Part shown: in pieces, positions 33,578 to 41,848 of the stretch | Position numbering within the stretch: the first letter of the stretch is position 1 | How the letters are laid out: each line of letters begins with the position of its first letter | Origin: DYEP01 sp040755615 | GTDB taxonomy: Bacteria > Bacillota > Sulfobacillia > DUSP01 > DYEP01 | DNA length: 64,000 bases | Assembly (NCBI GenBank): GCA_040755615.1 | Contig: JBFMAL010000010.1 | Location: 5,620 to 69,619, forward strand | Reading direction: 5' to 3' | The notes under the pieces: model-generated | What the model saw: the letters and a program-made list of their open reading frames with translations, nothing else | Told to the model about the DNA's origin: nothing | Database searches by the model: none | Translations under genes and position numbers: made by a program

Positions 33578-34491
33578 CTTTTCGTCCTCTGAAGCAGGCG
33601 CAGTGCGTTATCCCGGAAGATCTTCTTTATGTCGTCTTCTCGGATCCCCAGCCACCTGCACGCCCTGAGCTGGTCCTCAAGGTACCGGCGGGTGAAACCG
33701 CGTGGGAACCAGCTTGAATCCGTGCCGAATATGATGCGGTCGGGCCCTATAGTCTCATAGAACTTTCGAAACAGGTCTTCAAGCGTTAGGGGGTAGGGCA
33801 TCCATCTCATCCACTGGTTGGAGCCTGAGGTATCTACGTAGATATTCGGACAGCTCCAGCAAAGGTGAAGCAGTTCCTGCGGGTAACCGCAGCCAAAATG
33901 AGGTATAACGAACGGTATATCGGGGTACTTATGTGCGACGGGCGCGAGAGTCAGCGGGCTCATCCTCGGGTGGTAGACCACTCCTCCTGCCTTTCTCAGA
34001 AGGCCAAAGTGGATCAGCACCGGGATGCCCGCCCTTTCAATGTACTGCCAGATTGGGTCGAGAGAGGGGTCTTCAAAGGGTATGTGAAGCCTCGGGCCAT
34101 GCATCTTAAAACCGCACAGCCCCAGTTCTTCCACTGCCCGGCGGAGCTCGTCGAGCGCCCCGGGAGAACAGATGTGATGATGGGCAAACCCTCGGAAATA
34201 CCGGGGGTACTGTCTAACGGCGTCAGCTAGAGTGTCGTTGCCTCCCCCGGTTACGAACACCACACACTCAAGGTCATTATCGATCACTTGCTGCGCCCAT
34301 CTTCTTACCGTGGACTGTATCTCGTCCGGCGTTTCGGCGAAGGGTTCCGCCTCCGGGAAACACCATTCGCGGGCCATGGCCAAAGAGCGCTCCCGGCTGT
34401 ACTTCCGAAGGGTCGGGTGGAGGTTTGCAGGCCAGCTTCCGACTGGCAGGTGAGAGTGAAAGTCCACAATCTTAAAGCCCGCACAGTCCAA
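33574..34491 (-). CDS. Amidohydrolase-2 family TIM-barrel hydrolase
   Basis: 305 residues from a TTG at 34491. The metal-dependent hydrolase pattern is visible: VDFHSHLP at the first strand, LIHFGLLRK, IPHFGCGYPQE and IIFGTDSSWFPRG near the C-terminus. Relatives include decarboxylases and lactonases; substrate unknown. The TTG start follows GGGGTGAG and leaves 16 bases after the upstream gene's stop, whereas ATG codons at 34563 and 34578 would lie inside that gene. Confidence 0.75.
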   Translation of the reverse strand: MDCAGFKIVDFHSHLPVGSWPANLHPTLRKYSRERSLAMAREWCFPEAEPFAETPDEIQSTVRRWAQQVIDNDLECVVFVTGGGNDTLADAVRQYPRYFRGFAHHHICSPGALDELRRAVEELGLCGFKMHGPRLHIPFEDPSLDPIWQYIERAGIPVLIHFGLLRKAGGVVYHPRMSPLTLAPVAHKYPDIPFVIPHFGCGYPQELLHLCWSCPNIYVDTSGSNQWMRWMPYPLTLEDLFRKFYETIGPDRIIFGTDSSWFPRGFTRRYLEDQLRACRWLGIREDDIKKIFRDNALRLLQRTKS

Positions 34492-34507
34492 CGAGGTCTC
34501 ACCCCGG

Positions 34508-35254
34508 TCAGTCGAGAATGTATATGCGGACGCGCTTTCTTCCCCATGCCAGTGCCTCTTCATGGGTATCGTAGGCAACGTCGATGCGCAACCCCTTTAT
34601 TGCTGAGCCTACGTCGCCTGCAATCGCGTAGCCGTACCCTTCGACGTAAACGCGGCTGCCAAGCCGGATAACGCGCGGGTCTACTGCTATAACGCCACGG
34701 GTTACCTTAAGTCCCGTTGCAGTGACGCCGTCGGCCCACTTCCCGTTGCATTTCTCGCAAGGGCAATAGGCGGTGGCCGTCACGTCTAAGGCCCTTGTGT
34801 AGCGGAATGTGGCCCCGTCTCGGGAAAGGCTTCCCGCGGGATGTGCGATACCTACTGCTACCACCTCCGCCTTGGGCGGCACGACTACCTGTCTTCCCAC
34901 AACGCTTGCGCGCACAAATTGGCCGTCCACTACTTTCACGTTATATGTAATCTCCTCAACGCCTGGCTGCCCCGGCTCGACCACTTTCCTCATTCCCCGT
35001 TCAAGCCATGGATCGTCCCTGTACCTGGTATCAAACTCCACGGGGACTAGCCGCGACACCTGGTGTAACTCCTTGACCGGGGAGATGAACGGTTCGTCAG
35101 TTAGAAAGGGAAGCGTTGCGGTGTCCGCTTCTGGTTCAGCAGCCTCTGTATGGCTTGTCCAGTTCTGCCACAACAGGAAAGTGGCAGCGACCATCGATAT
35201 ACACACGACGGCAACTACAAGCAACAGCCCGGTTCTTATCGATGATTTCCTCAT
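34508..35254 (-). CDS. G5-domain and 3D-domain protein (YabE/YuiC-like cell wall protein)
   Basis: 248 residues. N-terminal membrane anchor or signal (about 8-28), a G5 domain (about 70-145, EPGQPGVEEITYNVKVVDG), then a C-terminal 3D domain with the three aspartates in VIAVDPRVIRLG, GYAIAGDVGSAIKG and RIDVAYDT. Such proteins are wall-associated and may be lytic transglycosylases. ATG at 35254 is 8 bases from GGAGG. Confidence 0.85.
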   Translation of the reverse strand: MRKSSIRTGLLLVVAVVCISMVAATFLLWQNWTSHTEAAEPEADTATLPFLTDEPFISPVKELHQVSRLVPVEFDTRYRDDPWLERGMRKVVEPGQPGVEEITYNVKVVDGQFVRASVVGRQVVVPPKAEVVAVGIAHPAGSLSRDGATFRYTRALDVTATAYCPCEKCNGKWADGVTATGLKVTRGVIAVDPRVIRLGSRVYVEGYGYAIAGDVGSAIKGLRIDVAYDTHEEALAWGRKRVRIYILD

Positions 35255-35353
35255 ACCACGGTCCTCCGACAAGGAGTGGCCTGACAGCACAAGTATAGCA
35301 GGAGCAGGGAAAGAATGTCAACCTAACCTGCCCGGCAATCGGGTATTTTAAGC

Positions 35354-35794
35354 CTATGCCTTATGTAATAGGATACATGCTCCCGCTGCAAGAAACACCA
35401 CTCCGAAGATTTTCCACCACGCAAAAGGTATGCGCTCAAGGCCAAACAGGCCGAAGTTGTCGATAATGGCCGCTGTGAGCACTTGCCCGACAATTATTGA
35501 GGCTGTGGCAGGCGCCGCGCCAGTTCTGGCTATGCTCGCTGCCACCCCGTAAACGATAGGAACCCCCAGTAGCCCTCCAAGCAGTACATACCACGGGGCC
35601 TTTGGTATCCTCAAGAGATCGCCGTTTCCGAGCCTGCCTGCAAGGAGAAGCACCGTGACCGTCGCGGTGCCTATCCAATGTACCACAAACGTAGTTTCGA
35701 GCAAGCCGATGATCTTGGAGAGGGCGCCGTTCAATCCACCCTGGAGCGCCATGAGGATGCCTGCTGCTGCTGCGAGTCCCAGTGCCAGGAGCAA
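35354..35794 (-). CDS. DMT-superfamily small transporter (YdcZ/DUF606-like)
   Basis: 146 residues, five predicted membrane helices. The pattern MALQGGLNGALSKIIG at the start and FVVHWIGTATV match the YdcZ (DUF606) half-size drug/metabolite transporters, which usually act as dimers or pairs. TTG start behind GGAGGTGG. Substrate unknown. Confidence 0.75.
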   Translation of the reverse strand: MLLALGLAAAAGILMALQGGLNGALSKIIGLLETTFVVHWIGTATVTVLLLAGRLGNGDLLRIPKAPWYVLLGGLLGVPIVYGVAASIARTGAAPATASIIVGQVLTAAIIDNFGLFGLERIPFAWWKIFGVVFLAAGACILLHKA

Positions 35795-35967
35795 CTAGTC
35801 CACCTCCTCAAATACTGTTAAATTATGCGCAACAGTGCGGCGACCTATTCCTCCGGGCCCGGGCATTTGCGCTCCGGCGGCCTTTTCCGAGCACATGGCA
35901 GGTATGAAGGATGAAGAAGCGAAGTATGGAGTGAATACTGGCGGTGAGGAAAGAGGTGTAGGTGTTG

Positions 35968-36951
35968 ATGAAGCCTCCGCTGGTCTTGGTTTTCTCCCCG
36001 GACGTTACGGGGGAGATGCGGCAATCGCTCATAAGTTGCCTGGCTTCCAGTTTCAGCCTCATTACCCGGCAGGTGGACTCCCCGGTGTTTGTCGGAGACG
36101 ACGTGATACCGGGAACCCGGCTGCTGAAGGAACTATGCTTTACATTGGGCCCGTCAGCAATGGAGCCTGACCGACTCAAGAGCCTTCTTATCACCCGACG
36201 CCATCTTGTTGACAGCTGCGGAAACAGGCTGTACGGCTTGTCTGAGCTGGGGGGCAACGTTGGGGTCGTGAGTATTGCCGGACTTGATTCCAAGGAGGCC
36301 TGCGCTGAGTCTTGGCACGAAGTAGGGCACCTGTGGGGTCTTGACCACTGCCAGGATCCTGCCTGCGCCATGGCTTTTTCCTCGGGTGAAGCGGGACTGT
36401 TGCAGAAAGCCGGCGGCCTTTGCAGAGCGTGTATGAACGAGCTGGAATTCTTCATGGAGCCGGAGGGCGCGCTCGGAGTGAGCAAGTGTCTGCTTGGAGA
36501 GAATTGCAGGTTTGACGGGAAGAACTGCAAGGACCCGGACGTACTGAAGTACGTTCGGGGCAAGAAAGTGGTAGGCATCTGTCCCGAGGAAATGGGAGGG
36601 CTGTCAACCCCCAGGGAGCGGTCAGAAATTGTTTCGGAATATCCGGTACGGGTAGAGACTGCGACAGGGAAAGACGTGACGGAGGCGTTCAAACAGGGTG
36701 CGTTGGCTGCGCTGGACACGCTCATTAATGCGGGCGTAAGACGCTGCATCCTGAAGGAAGGCAGCCCGTCCTGCGGCAGCCGATTGATTCATTCAGGGAA
36801 GTTTGACGGAAAACGTATACCTGGCAGAGGGCTGACGACAAGGCTTCTTGATGAGCATGGGGTTAGAGTTGTGAGCGAAGAGGCGGTTCGGAGGAGGGGT
36901 TACGTTGGCATCGAACAGGCAGAAGATAAGCGACCTGAAGATCGGGGATAA
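35968..36951 (+). CDS. Archaemetzincin protease fused to a DUF523 domain
   Basis: 327 residues. Residues 1 to about 165 are an archaemetzincin: HEVGHLWGLDHC (117-128) with the three zinc histidines, then C133, M135 and the CRAC pair at 152-155, as in the family consensus HExxHxxGx3Cx4CxM...CxxC. From about 171 a DUF523 domain follows (SKCLLGENCRFDG, CPEEMGGLSTPR, KEGSPSCGS), with its conserved cysteines. Each domain normally forms a protein of its own. The frame is open and the repeat-free join carries no sign of assembly error. ATG chosen 9 bases after GAGGTG; GTG and TTG lie just before it. It overlaps the YhaM gene. Confidence 0.85.
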   Translation: MKPPLVLVFSPDVTGEMRQSLISCLASSFSLITRQVDSPVFVGDDVIPGTRLLKELCFTLGPSAMEPDRLKSLLITRRHLVDSCGNRLYGLSELGGNVGVVSIAGLDSKEACAESWHEVGHLWGLDHCQDPACAMAFSSGEAGLLQKAGGLCRACMNELEFFMEPEGALGVSKCLLGENCRFDGKNCKDPDVLKYVRGKKVVGICPEEMGGLSTPRERSEIVSEYPVRVETATGKDVTEAFKQGALAALDTLINAGVRRCILKEGSPSCGSRLIHSGKFDGKRIPGRGLTTRLLDEHGVRVVSEEAVRRRGYVGIEQAEDKRPEDRG

Positions 36952-37900
36952 AGTCCGATCAGTTTTTGCCGTAAGCCAGATCAATCTTGCCCCGTACAAT
37001 ACACCGAGTCGTGCGGGAGAGTATTATCTACGGTTGGTGCTGGTGGACGCTTCGGGGTCCCTTGAAGCGAGGCTCTGGGATGGCGCGCAGGAGGCATACA
37101 GACAGTTGTCCGTAGATGACTACGTGTATGTCGAGGGGCAGGTCGTGGGATTTCGGGGATTGCAGCTGAACATATCTTCGTTCAGGAAGCAGGCACCGGA
37201 GGAAGTCGATCTGGCGGAGTTTCAACCGTGTTCGTCAGTGCCTGCAGACGCACTTTTGCACGATTTTCTGACTTGCGTGGAGTCCGTAGCGGATCCTCAC
37301 CTGGCTGCATTGCTTGGGGCGTTCGCTAATGACGATTCCTTCAGGAACCTTCTCCTCCGGGCACCCGGCGGCAGACTTGTACACCATGCGTACTCGGGGG
37401 GCTTGCTTGAGCATACGCTCGAAGTGGTGAGCATTGCGCGGGCTCTCTGCCGGCTGTACCCATCCATCGCTGACCCCGATCTACTTTTGACCTGCGCTCT
37501 TTTGCACGATATAGGGAAGGTCAAGGAGTATAACGTATTCTCACCCTCCTTTAACCCGACAGACGCCGGTCGCCTGCTCGGCCACATCGTATTGGGCCAC
37601 AGCATGGTAGTGGAGAAGATTGAGGCGATAGCCGGATTTCCGCCCGTTCTCAAAATGGAAGTGGAACACGCAATCCTGACCCACCATGGTCAGAGGGAGT
37701 GGGGTTCCCCGGAAGTACCCAAGACCGCCACTGCTTTCTTGGTGTTTCACGCGGACCTCGTCAGTGCCCGCTGCAACCAATTTTCTGCCCTGGTTTCAGG
37801 GCATGTGTCAGACAGCCCCTGGACCCACTATGACAAATACCTGGAAAGGCATGTATTCATTCCATCGCTGGTAAAAGGGTTTGATAATTGGGAGGATTGA
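36905..37900 (+). CDS. yhaM: 3'-5' exoribonuclease, YhaM family
   Basis: 331 residues. An N-terminal OB-fold (about 1-95) that binds nucleic acid is followed by an HD domain with LLEHTLEVV, LLHDIGK and HAILTHHG ligands. This order and length match YhaM (CbfA-type) nucleases of Firmicutes, which degrade RNA and single-stranded DNA from the 3' end. TTG start at 36905 behind GGAGGAGGGG, inside the archaemetzincin-DUF523 gene (47-base overlap). Confidence 0.88.
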   Translation: MASNRQKISDLKIGDKVRSVFAVSQINLAPYNTPSRAGEYYLRLVLVDASGSLEARLWDGAQEAYRQLSVDDYVYVEGQVVGFRGLQLNISSFRKQAPEEVDLAEFQPCSSVPADALLHDFLTCVESVADPHLAALLGAFANDDSFRNLLLRAPGGRLVHHAYSGGLLEHTLEVVSIARALCRLYPSIADPDLLLTCALLHDIGKVKEYNVFSPSFNPTDAGRLLGHIVLGHSMVVEKIEAIAGFPPVLKMEVEHAILTHHGQREWGSPEVPKTATAFLVFHADLVSARCNQFSALVSGHVSDSPWTHYDKYLERHVFIPSLVKGFDNWED

Positions 37901-37975
37901 CTGCTTAAGGGAATGAAGGAATCTAACGGTTACAGGTAGAATACACACAAGTACTGTTGGGCTTTGGCCGGTAAG

Positions 37976-38004
37976 CTCCCCGGTTGCTTGCTGCGCCCGG
38001 GGAG
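37976..38004 (+). other. Leader hairpin before the ABC transporter operon
   Basis: CTCCCCGG (37976-37983) pairs with CCGGGGAG (37997-38004). No T run follows, so it is a leader structure rather than a classic terminator. Confidence 0.4.
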
Positions 38005-38066
38005 GAATAGCCGACAAAAGAACCCGGTCGAAAGGCCCAAAAAACAAACAAGGGGGTAAAGACTGA

Positions 38067-39701
38067 ATGTTCAGCCGCAAGTGGATCCTTCCAGTGGTAC
38101 TGATGGTCACCCTGGCAATGCTGCTGAGCGCCTGCGGGCAGAAGCCTGCAACGCCGCCGCCGCCGGAAAAGCCGGCAGAAGTTGCGGAAGAGAAGAAGCC
38201 GTCGGGAATAGTCAGGGTGGGCTCCATCGGTGACGCCCAGAACCTGATTCCCATCCTCGTGACTGACTCGGCCTCTGCAGACATAGTATCCTGGCTGTTT
38301 TCGCCTCTCTTGACGACACACAGCAAGACCCTGGAACCCACTCCTGAAATTGCAGAGAAGTGGGATATCTCTCCCGACAATTTGGTCTACACGTTTTATC
38401 TGAACAAGAATGCCAAATGGTCTGATGGGAAACCCATCACCACAAAAGACGTGGCGTTCACCATTGAGGCGATCTGCCATCCTGAGTCTCCGAGCGACTG
38501 GTTCTCTGACTTCTCCCGGATCAAGGGAGCGAGAGCCTTCAAGGATGGTAAGGCTGACAAGATTGAAGGTCTTAAGATCATTGATGATCATACCATCGAG
38601 GTCACACTCGAGGAGGTCTACGCTCCGTTCATCCTGAGCATGGCCTTTGCGCCCATGCCTGCTCACGTGTATGAAGGCGCGTCGATCAAGGACCTGAAGA
38701 CCCACCCGCAGAACTCCAAGCCGACAGTGACAAGCGGACCGTTTGTGCTTGAGGAGTGGGCGAGGGACCAGTATATCATGGTCAAGGCCAACCCCAACTT
38801 CTGGGGAGAAGGACCGGGCCTCGAGAGAATCATCTACCGCATCATCCCCGATCAGACTGCGGAGGTCATCGAGCTTCGTACGGGAGGCCTGGACCTGATC
38901 CCCACTGCAGTGAAGATCGAGGAAGTACCTGAACTGCAGAAAAGCCCGTTCCTTGAGGTCGTTACCAACCAGCGCCTCGTATATGACTATATAGGTTTCA
39001 ACATGAAGAAAGAAGGCCCGCTCAAGGATAAGAGAGTCCGTCAGGCGCTTACCATGGTGTTCGATCCGACGCCGCTCGTCAGGGACGTGCTGAAGGGCTA
39101 CGGGGTTGTGGTCAACGGGCCGCTTCCTCCGCTGTCCTGGGCGTTTGATCCCGACCTAAAGAGGTTGCAGGGAACCGTTGAAGAGGCCAAGGCGCTGCTC
39201 GCCCAGGCCGGATACCCGAACGGCTTTAAGATGACCCTCTTCACCAACGAGGGGAACGAAGTGCGCGAGAACGCAGGCCTGCTCTTTAAAGAGGCTGTGG
39301 CGAAGCTCGGAGTCGAGGTGGAATTCCAGCCGATGGAATGGGGCGCATTCCTCCAGTTACTGATGGCGCCGGAGCCCACCTATGATGCTATGGTTCTCGG
39401 CGTTGGAACAGGCGTAGACCCCGACCTGGAGTATTCCTGGCACAGCAAGAGCGCGGGCAACAGGTACGGCTACTCCAACCCCGAGGTTGATGCACTCATT
39501 GAGGAAGGTCTGCGTGTGACTGATCTGGCCAAACGTAAGGAGATCTATCAAAAGGCGCAAAGAATCCTTGTCGACGACGCACCGTTCATCTTCCTGTATG
39601 TACGCGAAGCGTTGCACGCAAAGAACAAGAACTTCCAGGGGTTTGACCCGCACCCCAGCACACCCATGTACAGGGTTGACAGGTGGCACAGAGTCGACTG
39701 A
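38067..39701 (+). CDS. ABC transporter substrate-binding lipoprotein, family 5 (peptide/opine/nickel type)
   Basis: 544 residues. Signal peptide with lipobox LLSAC (lipid-bearing Cys23), a Pro/Glu linker, then the large SBP_bac_5 domain (YTFYLNKNAKWSDGKPIT, the family signature, near 110). Members bind oligopeptides, dipeptides, nickel or amines; the ligand cannot be assigned. ATG behind AGGGGG. The two permease genes follow after a hairpin. Confidence 0.9.
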   Translation: MFSRKWILPVVLMVTLAMLLSACGQKPATPPPPEKPAEVAEEKKPSGIVRVGSIGDAQNLIPILVTDSASADIVSWLFSPLLTTHSKTLEPTPEIAEKWDISPDNLVYTFYLNKNAKWSDGKPITTKDVAFTIEAICHPESPSDWFSDFSRIKGARAFKDGKADKIEGLKIIDDHTIEVTLEEVYAPFILSMAFAPMPAHVYEGASIKDLKTHPQNSKPTVTSGPFVLEEWARDQYIMVKANPNFWGEGPGLERIIYRIIPDQTAEVIELRTGGLDLIPTAVKIEEVPELQKSPFLEVVTNQRLVYDYIGFNMKKEGPLKDKRVRQALTMVFDPTPLVRDVLKGYGVVVNGPLPPLSWAFDPDLKRLQGTVEEAKALLAQAGYPNGFKMTLFTNEGNEVRENAGLLFKEAVAKLGVEVEFQPMEWGAFLQLLMAPEPTYDAMVLGVGTGVDPDLEYSWHSKSAGNRYGYSNPEVDALIEEGLRVTDLAKRKEIYQKAQRILVDDAPFIFLYVREALHAKNKNFQGFDPHPSTPMYRVDRWHRVD

Positions 39702-39715
39702 GCGAAAATTAAAAC

Positions 39716-39755
39716 GGGTTTGTGTGGCTCATCTAGGGGCCACACAAACCCATTT
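39716..39755 (+). terminator. Hairpin between substrate-binding and permease genes
   Basis: GGGTTTGTGTGGC (39716-39728) pairs perfectly with GCCACACAAACCC (39739-39751), flanked by AAAA and ATTTT. It probably stops part of the transcription and protects the binding-protein mRNA, giving more of that protein than of the permeases. Confidence 0.75.
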
Positions 39756-39805
39756 TGCTGTTCAGCCGGCCATGGCAAATAATGGCAAAGAGGGAGTGGC
39801 GGCTC

Positions 39806-40759
39806 TTGAGGAAGTATCTTGTGCGCCGTGTGCTGCAGGCTCTACCCATACTGTTAGGCATTACCCTCATTTCCTTTTTCATTATTCACCTCGCACCGGG
39901 CGATCCTCTAGCCATGGATATCGAAGGTACAAAGATCAGCCCGGAAGCCATACAGATACGTCGGGAGCAGATGAACCTCGACAAGCCTATTCCCGTACAG
40001 TACTGGATCTGGGTCAAAGGCTTAGTAAGAGGTGATTTCGGCTGGTCGTTTCAAGACGGCCGGCCCATTGTGGAGCATCTGAAGGAGCGCATACCCATCA
40101 CCCTTCTTATTATGGGGATTCCTATGCTTATAGCGGTTTTGGTTTCAATACCGCTAGGTATTATCTCTGCCACGCGGCAATATTCTCTCGCGGACCAGTG
40201 TGCTACGGTCTTTGCTTTCCTTGGCATCTCCATTCCGAACTTTTGGTTCGGCATAGTCCTCATGATGATCTTCTCATTGTGGCTCGGATGGTTACCCGCG
40301 ACCGGGCTTAAGACCATCGGGGCGCCCTTTTCCATTGCTGACCGGGCCAAATACCTAATTATGCCTACAATAGTCCTGGCAACCGGCCAGATGGCGAGCT
40401 TGGTCCGGTATGTCCGGTCCAGCATGCTGGAAGTCATCCGGCAGGATTACGTTAGGACAGCGCGGGCCAAGGGCGTGTCCGAACGGCTCGTCATATACAA
40501 GCACGCGCTCAAGAATGCTATGATTCCTGTTGTGACCATCCTTGCGCTGATGATGCCAGGACTCCTGGGCGGCGCCCTGATGACAGAAAACGTGTTTGCA
40601 CTTCCGGGGATGGGGAGATGGACGGTTCGGGCGGTGTTTTATCGCGACTACCCGGCCGTCATGGCGTCGCTTACCGTAAGCTCTGTTATGATTGTTGCGT
40701 TTAACCTAATTGCAGATATTCTCTACGGGTTTCTCGACCCCAGGATAAAGTACGACTGA
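39806..40759 (+). CDS. ABC transporter permease, DppB/OppB type
   Basis: 317 residues, six membrane helices. KYLVRRVLQALPILLGITLISF is the usual start of DppB, and the EAA loop follows as RTARAKGVSERLVIYKHALKNAMIP. The TTG at 39806 has AGGGAG 7 bases before it; ATG at 39782 lacks a site. It forms the membrane channel with the next gene. Confidence 0.9.
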   Translation: MRKYLVRRVLQALPILLGITLISFFIIHLAPGDPLAMDIEGTKISPEAIQIRREQMNLDKPIPVQYWIWVKGLVRGDFGWSFQDGRPIVEHLKERIPITLLIMGIPMLIAVLVSIPLGIISATRQYSLADQCATVFAFLGISIPNFWFGIVLMMIFSLWLGWLPATGLKTIGAPFSIADRAKYLIMPTIVLATGQMASLVRYVRSSMLEVIRQDYVRTARAKGVSERLVIYKHALKNAMIPVVTILALMMPGLLGGALMTENVFALPGMGRWTVRAVFYRDYPAVMASLTVSSVMIVAFNLIADILYGFLDPRIKYD

Positions 40760-40787
40760 TAAGTCTCGGCGGGAAGGAGTGAGTGCG

Positions 40788-41687
40788 TTGACGGAGAAAC
40801 AAAAGTCTGCCTCAAGAAACGTGGGGTATGAGCAGACCGTAGAGATAGAGTCCTTTTTGAAGATCGTCATACGAAGGTTCAAGAAGAACAGGCTGGCGAT
40901 GCTCGGAGCCGTAGTAGTCATTTTCCTTTACCTGGTGGCAGTGTTTGCGCCTTTTATCGCCACACACGACCCGAACGCGACGAATACCATTATGAGGCTG
41001 AAACCTCCGAGCAGGGAGAACTACTTTGGCACAGACAGGCTTGGACGGGATGTATTCAGCAGGGTGGTGTATGGCTCGCGCATTTCTCTATCAGTGGGGC
41101 TTGTTGCTGTGGGCATTGCCGTCACCATCGGTACGCTCATAGGGTCTGTCTCCGGTTATTATGGCGGTACGGTGGACAACGTGCTCATGAGGTTCACTGA
41201 CATTATGATGTCCATCCCCACGCTGTTCCTTGTCATCACCATAGTCGCAATGTTCGGCGGAAACATTTGGTATACCATGCTTGCCATAGGCCTTACGGGC
41301 TGGACGGGCGTGGCGCGCCTGGTCCGTGGGTCCTTTCTCTCGCTGAAGGAGCAGGAGTTTGCAGAGGCATGCAGGGCGATCGGTGCCAGCGACTTCCGAA
41401 TCATGTTCCGGCACCTTCTTCCCAACGCCATGGCGCCCATCATAGTAGCGGCTACACTGGGTGTGGCCAGCGCCATCCTGACGGAGACTTCTCTCAGCTA
41501 CCTGGGCCTTGGAGTGCAGCCACCCACACCCACATGGGGGAACATTCTACGCGAGGGTTACCAGTACATCAAGTACGCGTGGTGGTACGGCACGTTTCCG
41601 GGTATTGCCATCTTCATCACTATGATGGCCTTTAACATGCTGGGCGACGGACTCAGGGATGCGCTTGATCCAAGATTGAAGGAATAA
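40788..41687 (+). CDS. ABC transporter permease, DppC/OppC type
   Basis: 299 residues with the N-terminal cytosolic segment and first helix typical of DppC, the FGTDRLGRDVFSRVVYGSRISL motif and EAA loop EACRAIGASDFRIMFRHLLPNAM. TTG at 40788 lies 8 bases after GAAGGAG. No ATP-binding subunit genes follow; a terminator comes next, so the ATPases must be supplied from elsewhere. Confidence 0.9.
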   Translation: MTEKQKSASRNVGYEQTVEIESFLKIVIRRFKKNRLAMLGAVVVIFLYLVAVFAPFIATHDPNATNTIMRLKPPSRENYFGTDRLGRDVFSRVVYGSRISLSVGLVAVGIAVTIGTLIGSVSGYYGGTVDNVLMRFTDIMMSIPTLFLVITIVAMFGGNIWYTMLAIGLTGWTGVARLVRGSFLSLKEQEFAEACRAIGASDFRIMFRHLLPNAMAPIIVAATLGVASAILTETSLSYLGLGVQPPTPTWGNILREGYQYIKYAWWYGTFPGIAIFITMMAFNMLGDGLRDALDPRLKE

Positions 41688-41716
41688 TTACACAGAAGCT
41701 AGCATTGCGTTATTCA

Positions 41717-41748
41717 ACGGCCCTCGACCAATGGGCCGTTTAAATTTT
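41717..41748 (+). terminator. Terminator after the ABC permease genes
   Basis: ACGGCCC (41717-41723) pairs with GGGCCGT (41733-41739), and a TTTAAATTTT tail follows. Confidence 0.8.
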
Positions 41749-41776
41749 GCGACTTCTCCCTGTGCGGCAACTTTTG

Positions 41777-41794
41777 CTTGCATATTCATACAGT
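41777..41794. promoter_or_regulatory. ArgR-like operator over the argG promoter
   Basis: CTTGCATATTCATACAGT fits the ARG-box pattern WNTGNATWWWWATNCANW at 16 of 18 positions and covers the -35 element. ArgR-arginine repression of argGH is the likely meaning. Confidence 0.5.
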
Positions 41795-41806
41795 CACGCT
41801 TATAAT
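41778..41806 (+). promoter_or_regulatory. Sigma-A type promoter of argGH
   Basis: TTGCAT (41778-41783), 17 bases, TATAAT (41801-41806). It lies 43 bases before the argG start. Confidence 0.75.
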
Positions 41807-41848
41807 ATGTACTATCACTGATCCAACACATAAAGAGGAGGCCGCATC

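Noticed and set aside
34492..34578. ATG starts at 34563 and 34578 for the amidohydrolase gene
   Set aside because: They fall inside the G5-3D gene and lack ribosome sites, while TTG at 34491 has a site and fits the family's N-terminus.
35823..36749. Minus-strand frame of 308 codons opposite the archaemetzincin fusion
   Set aside because: Ser/Arg/Pro-rich composition, no domain, and it runs against a well supported metalloprotease; shadow frame.
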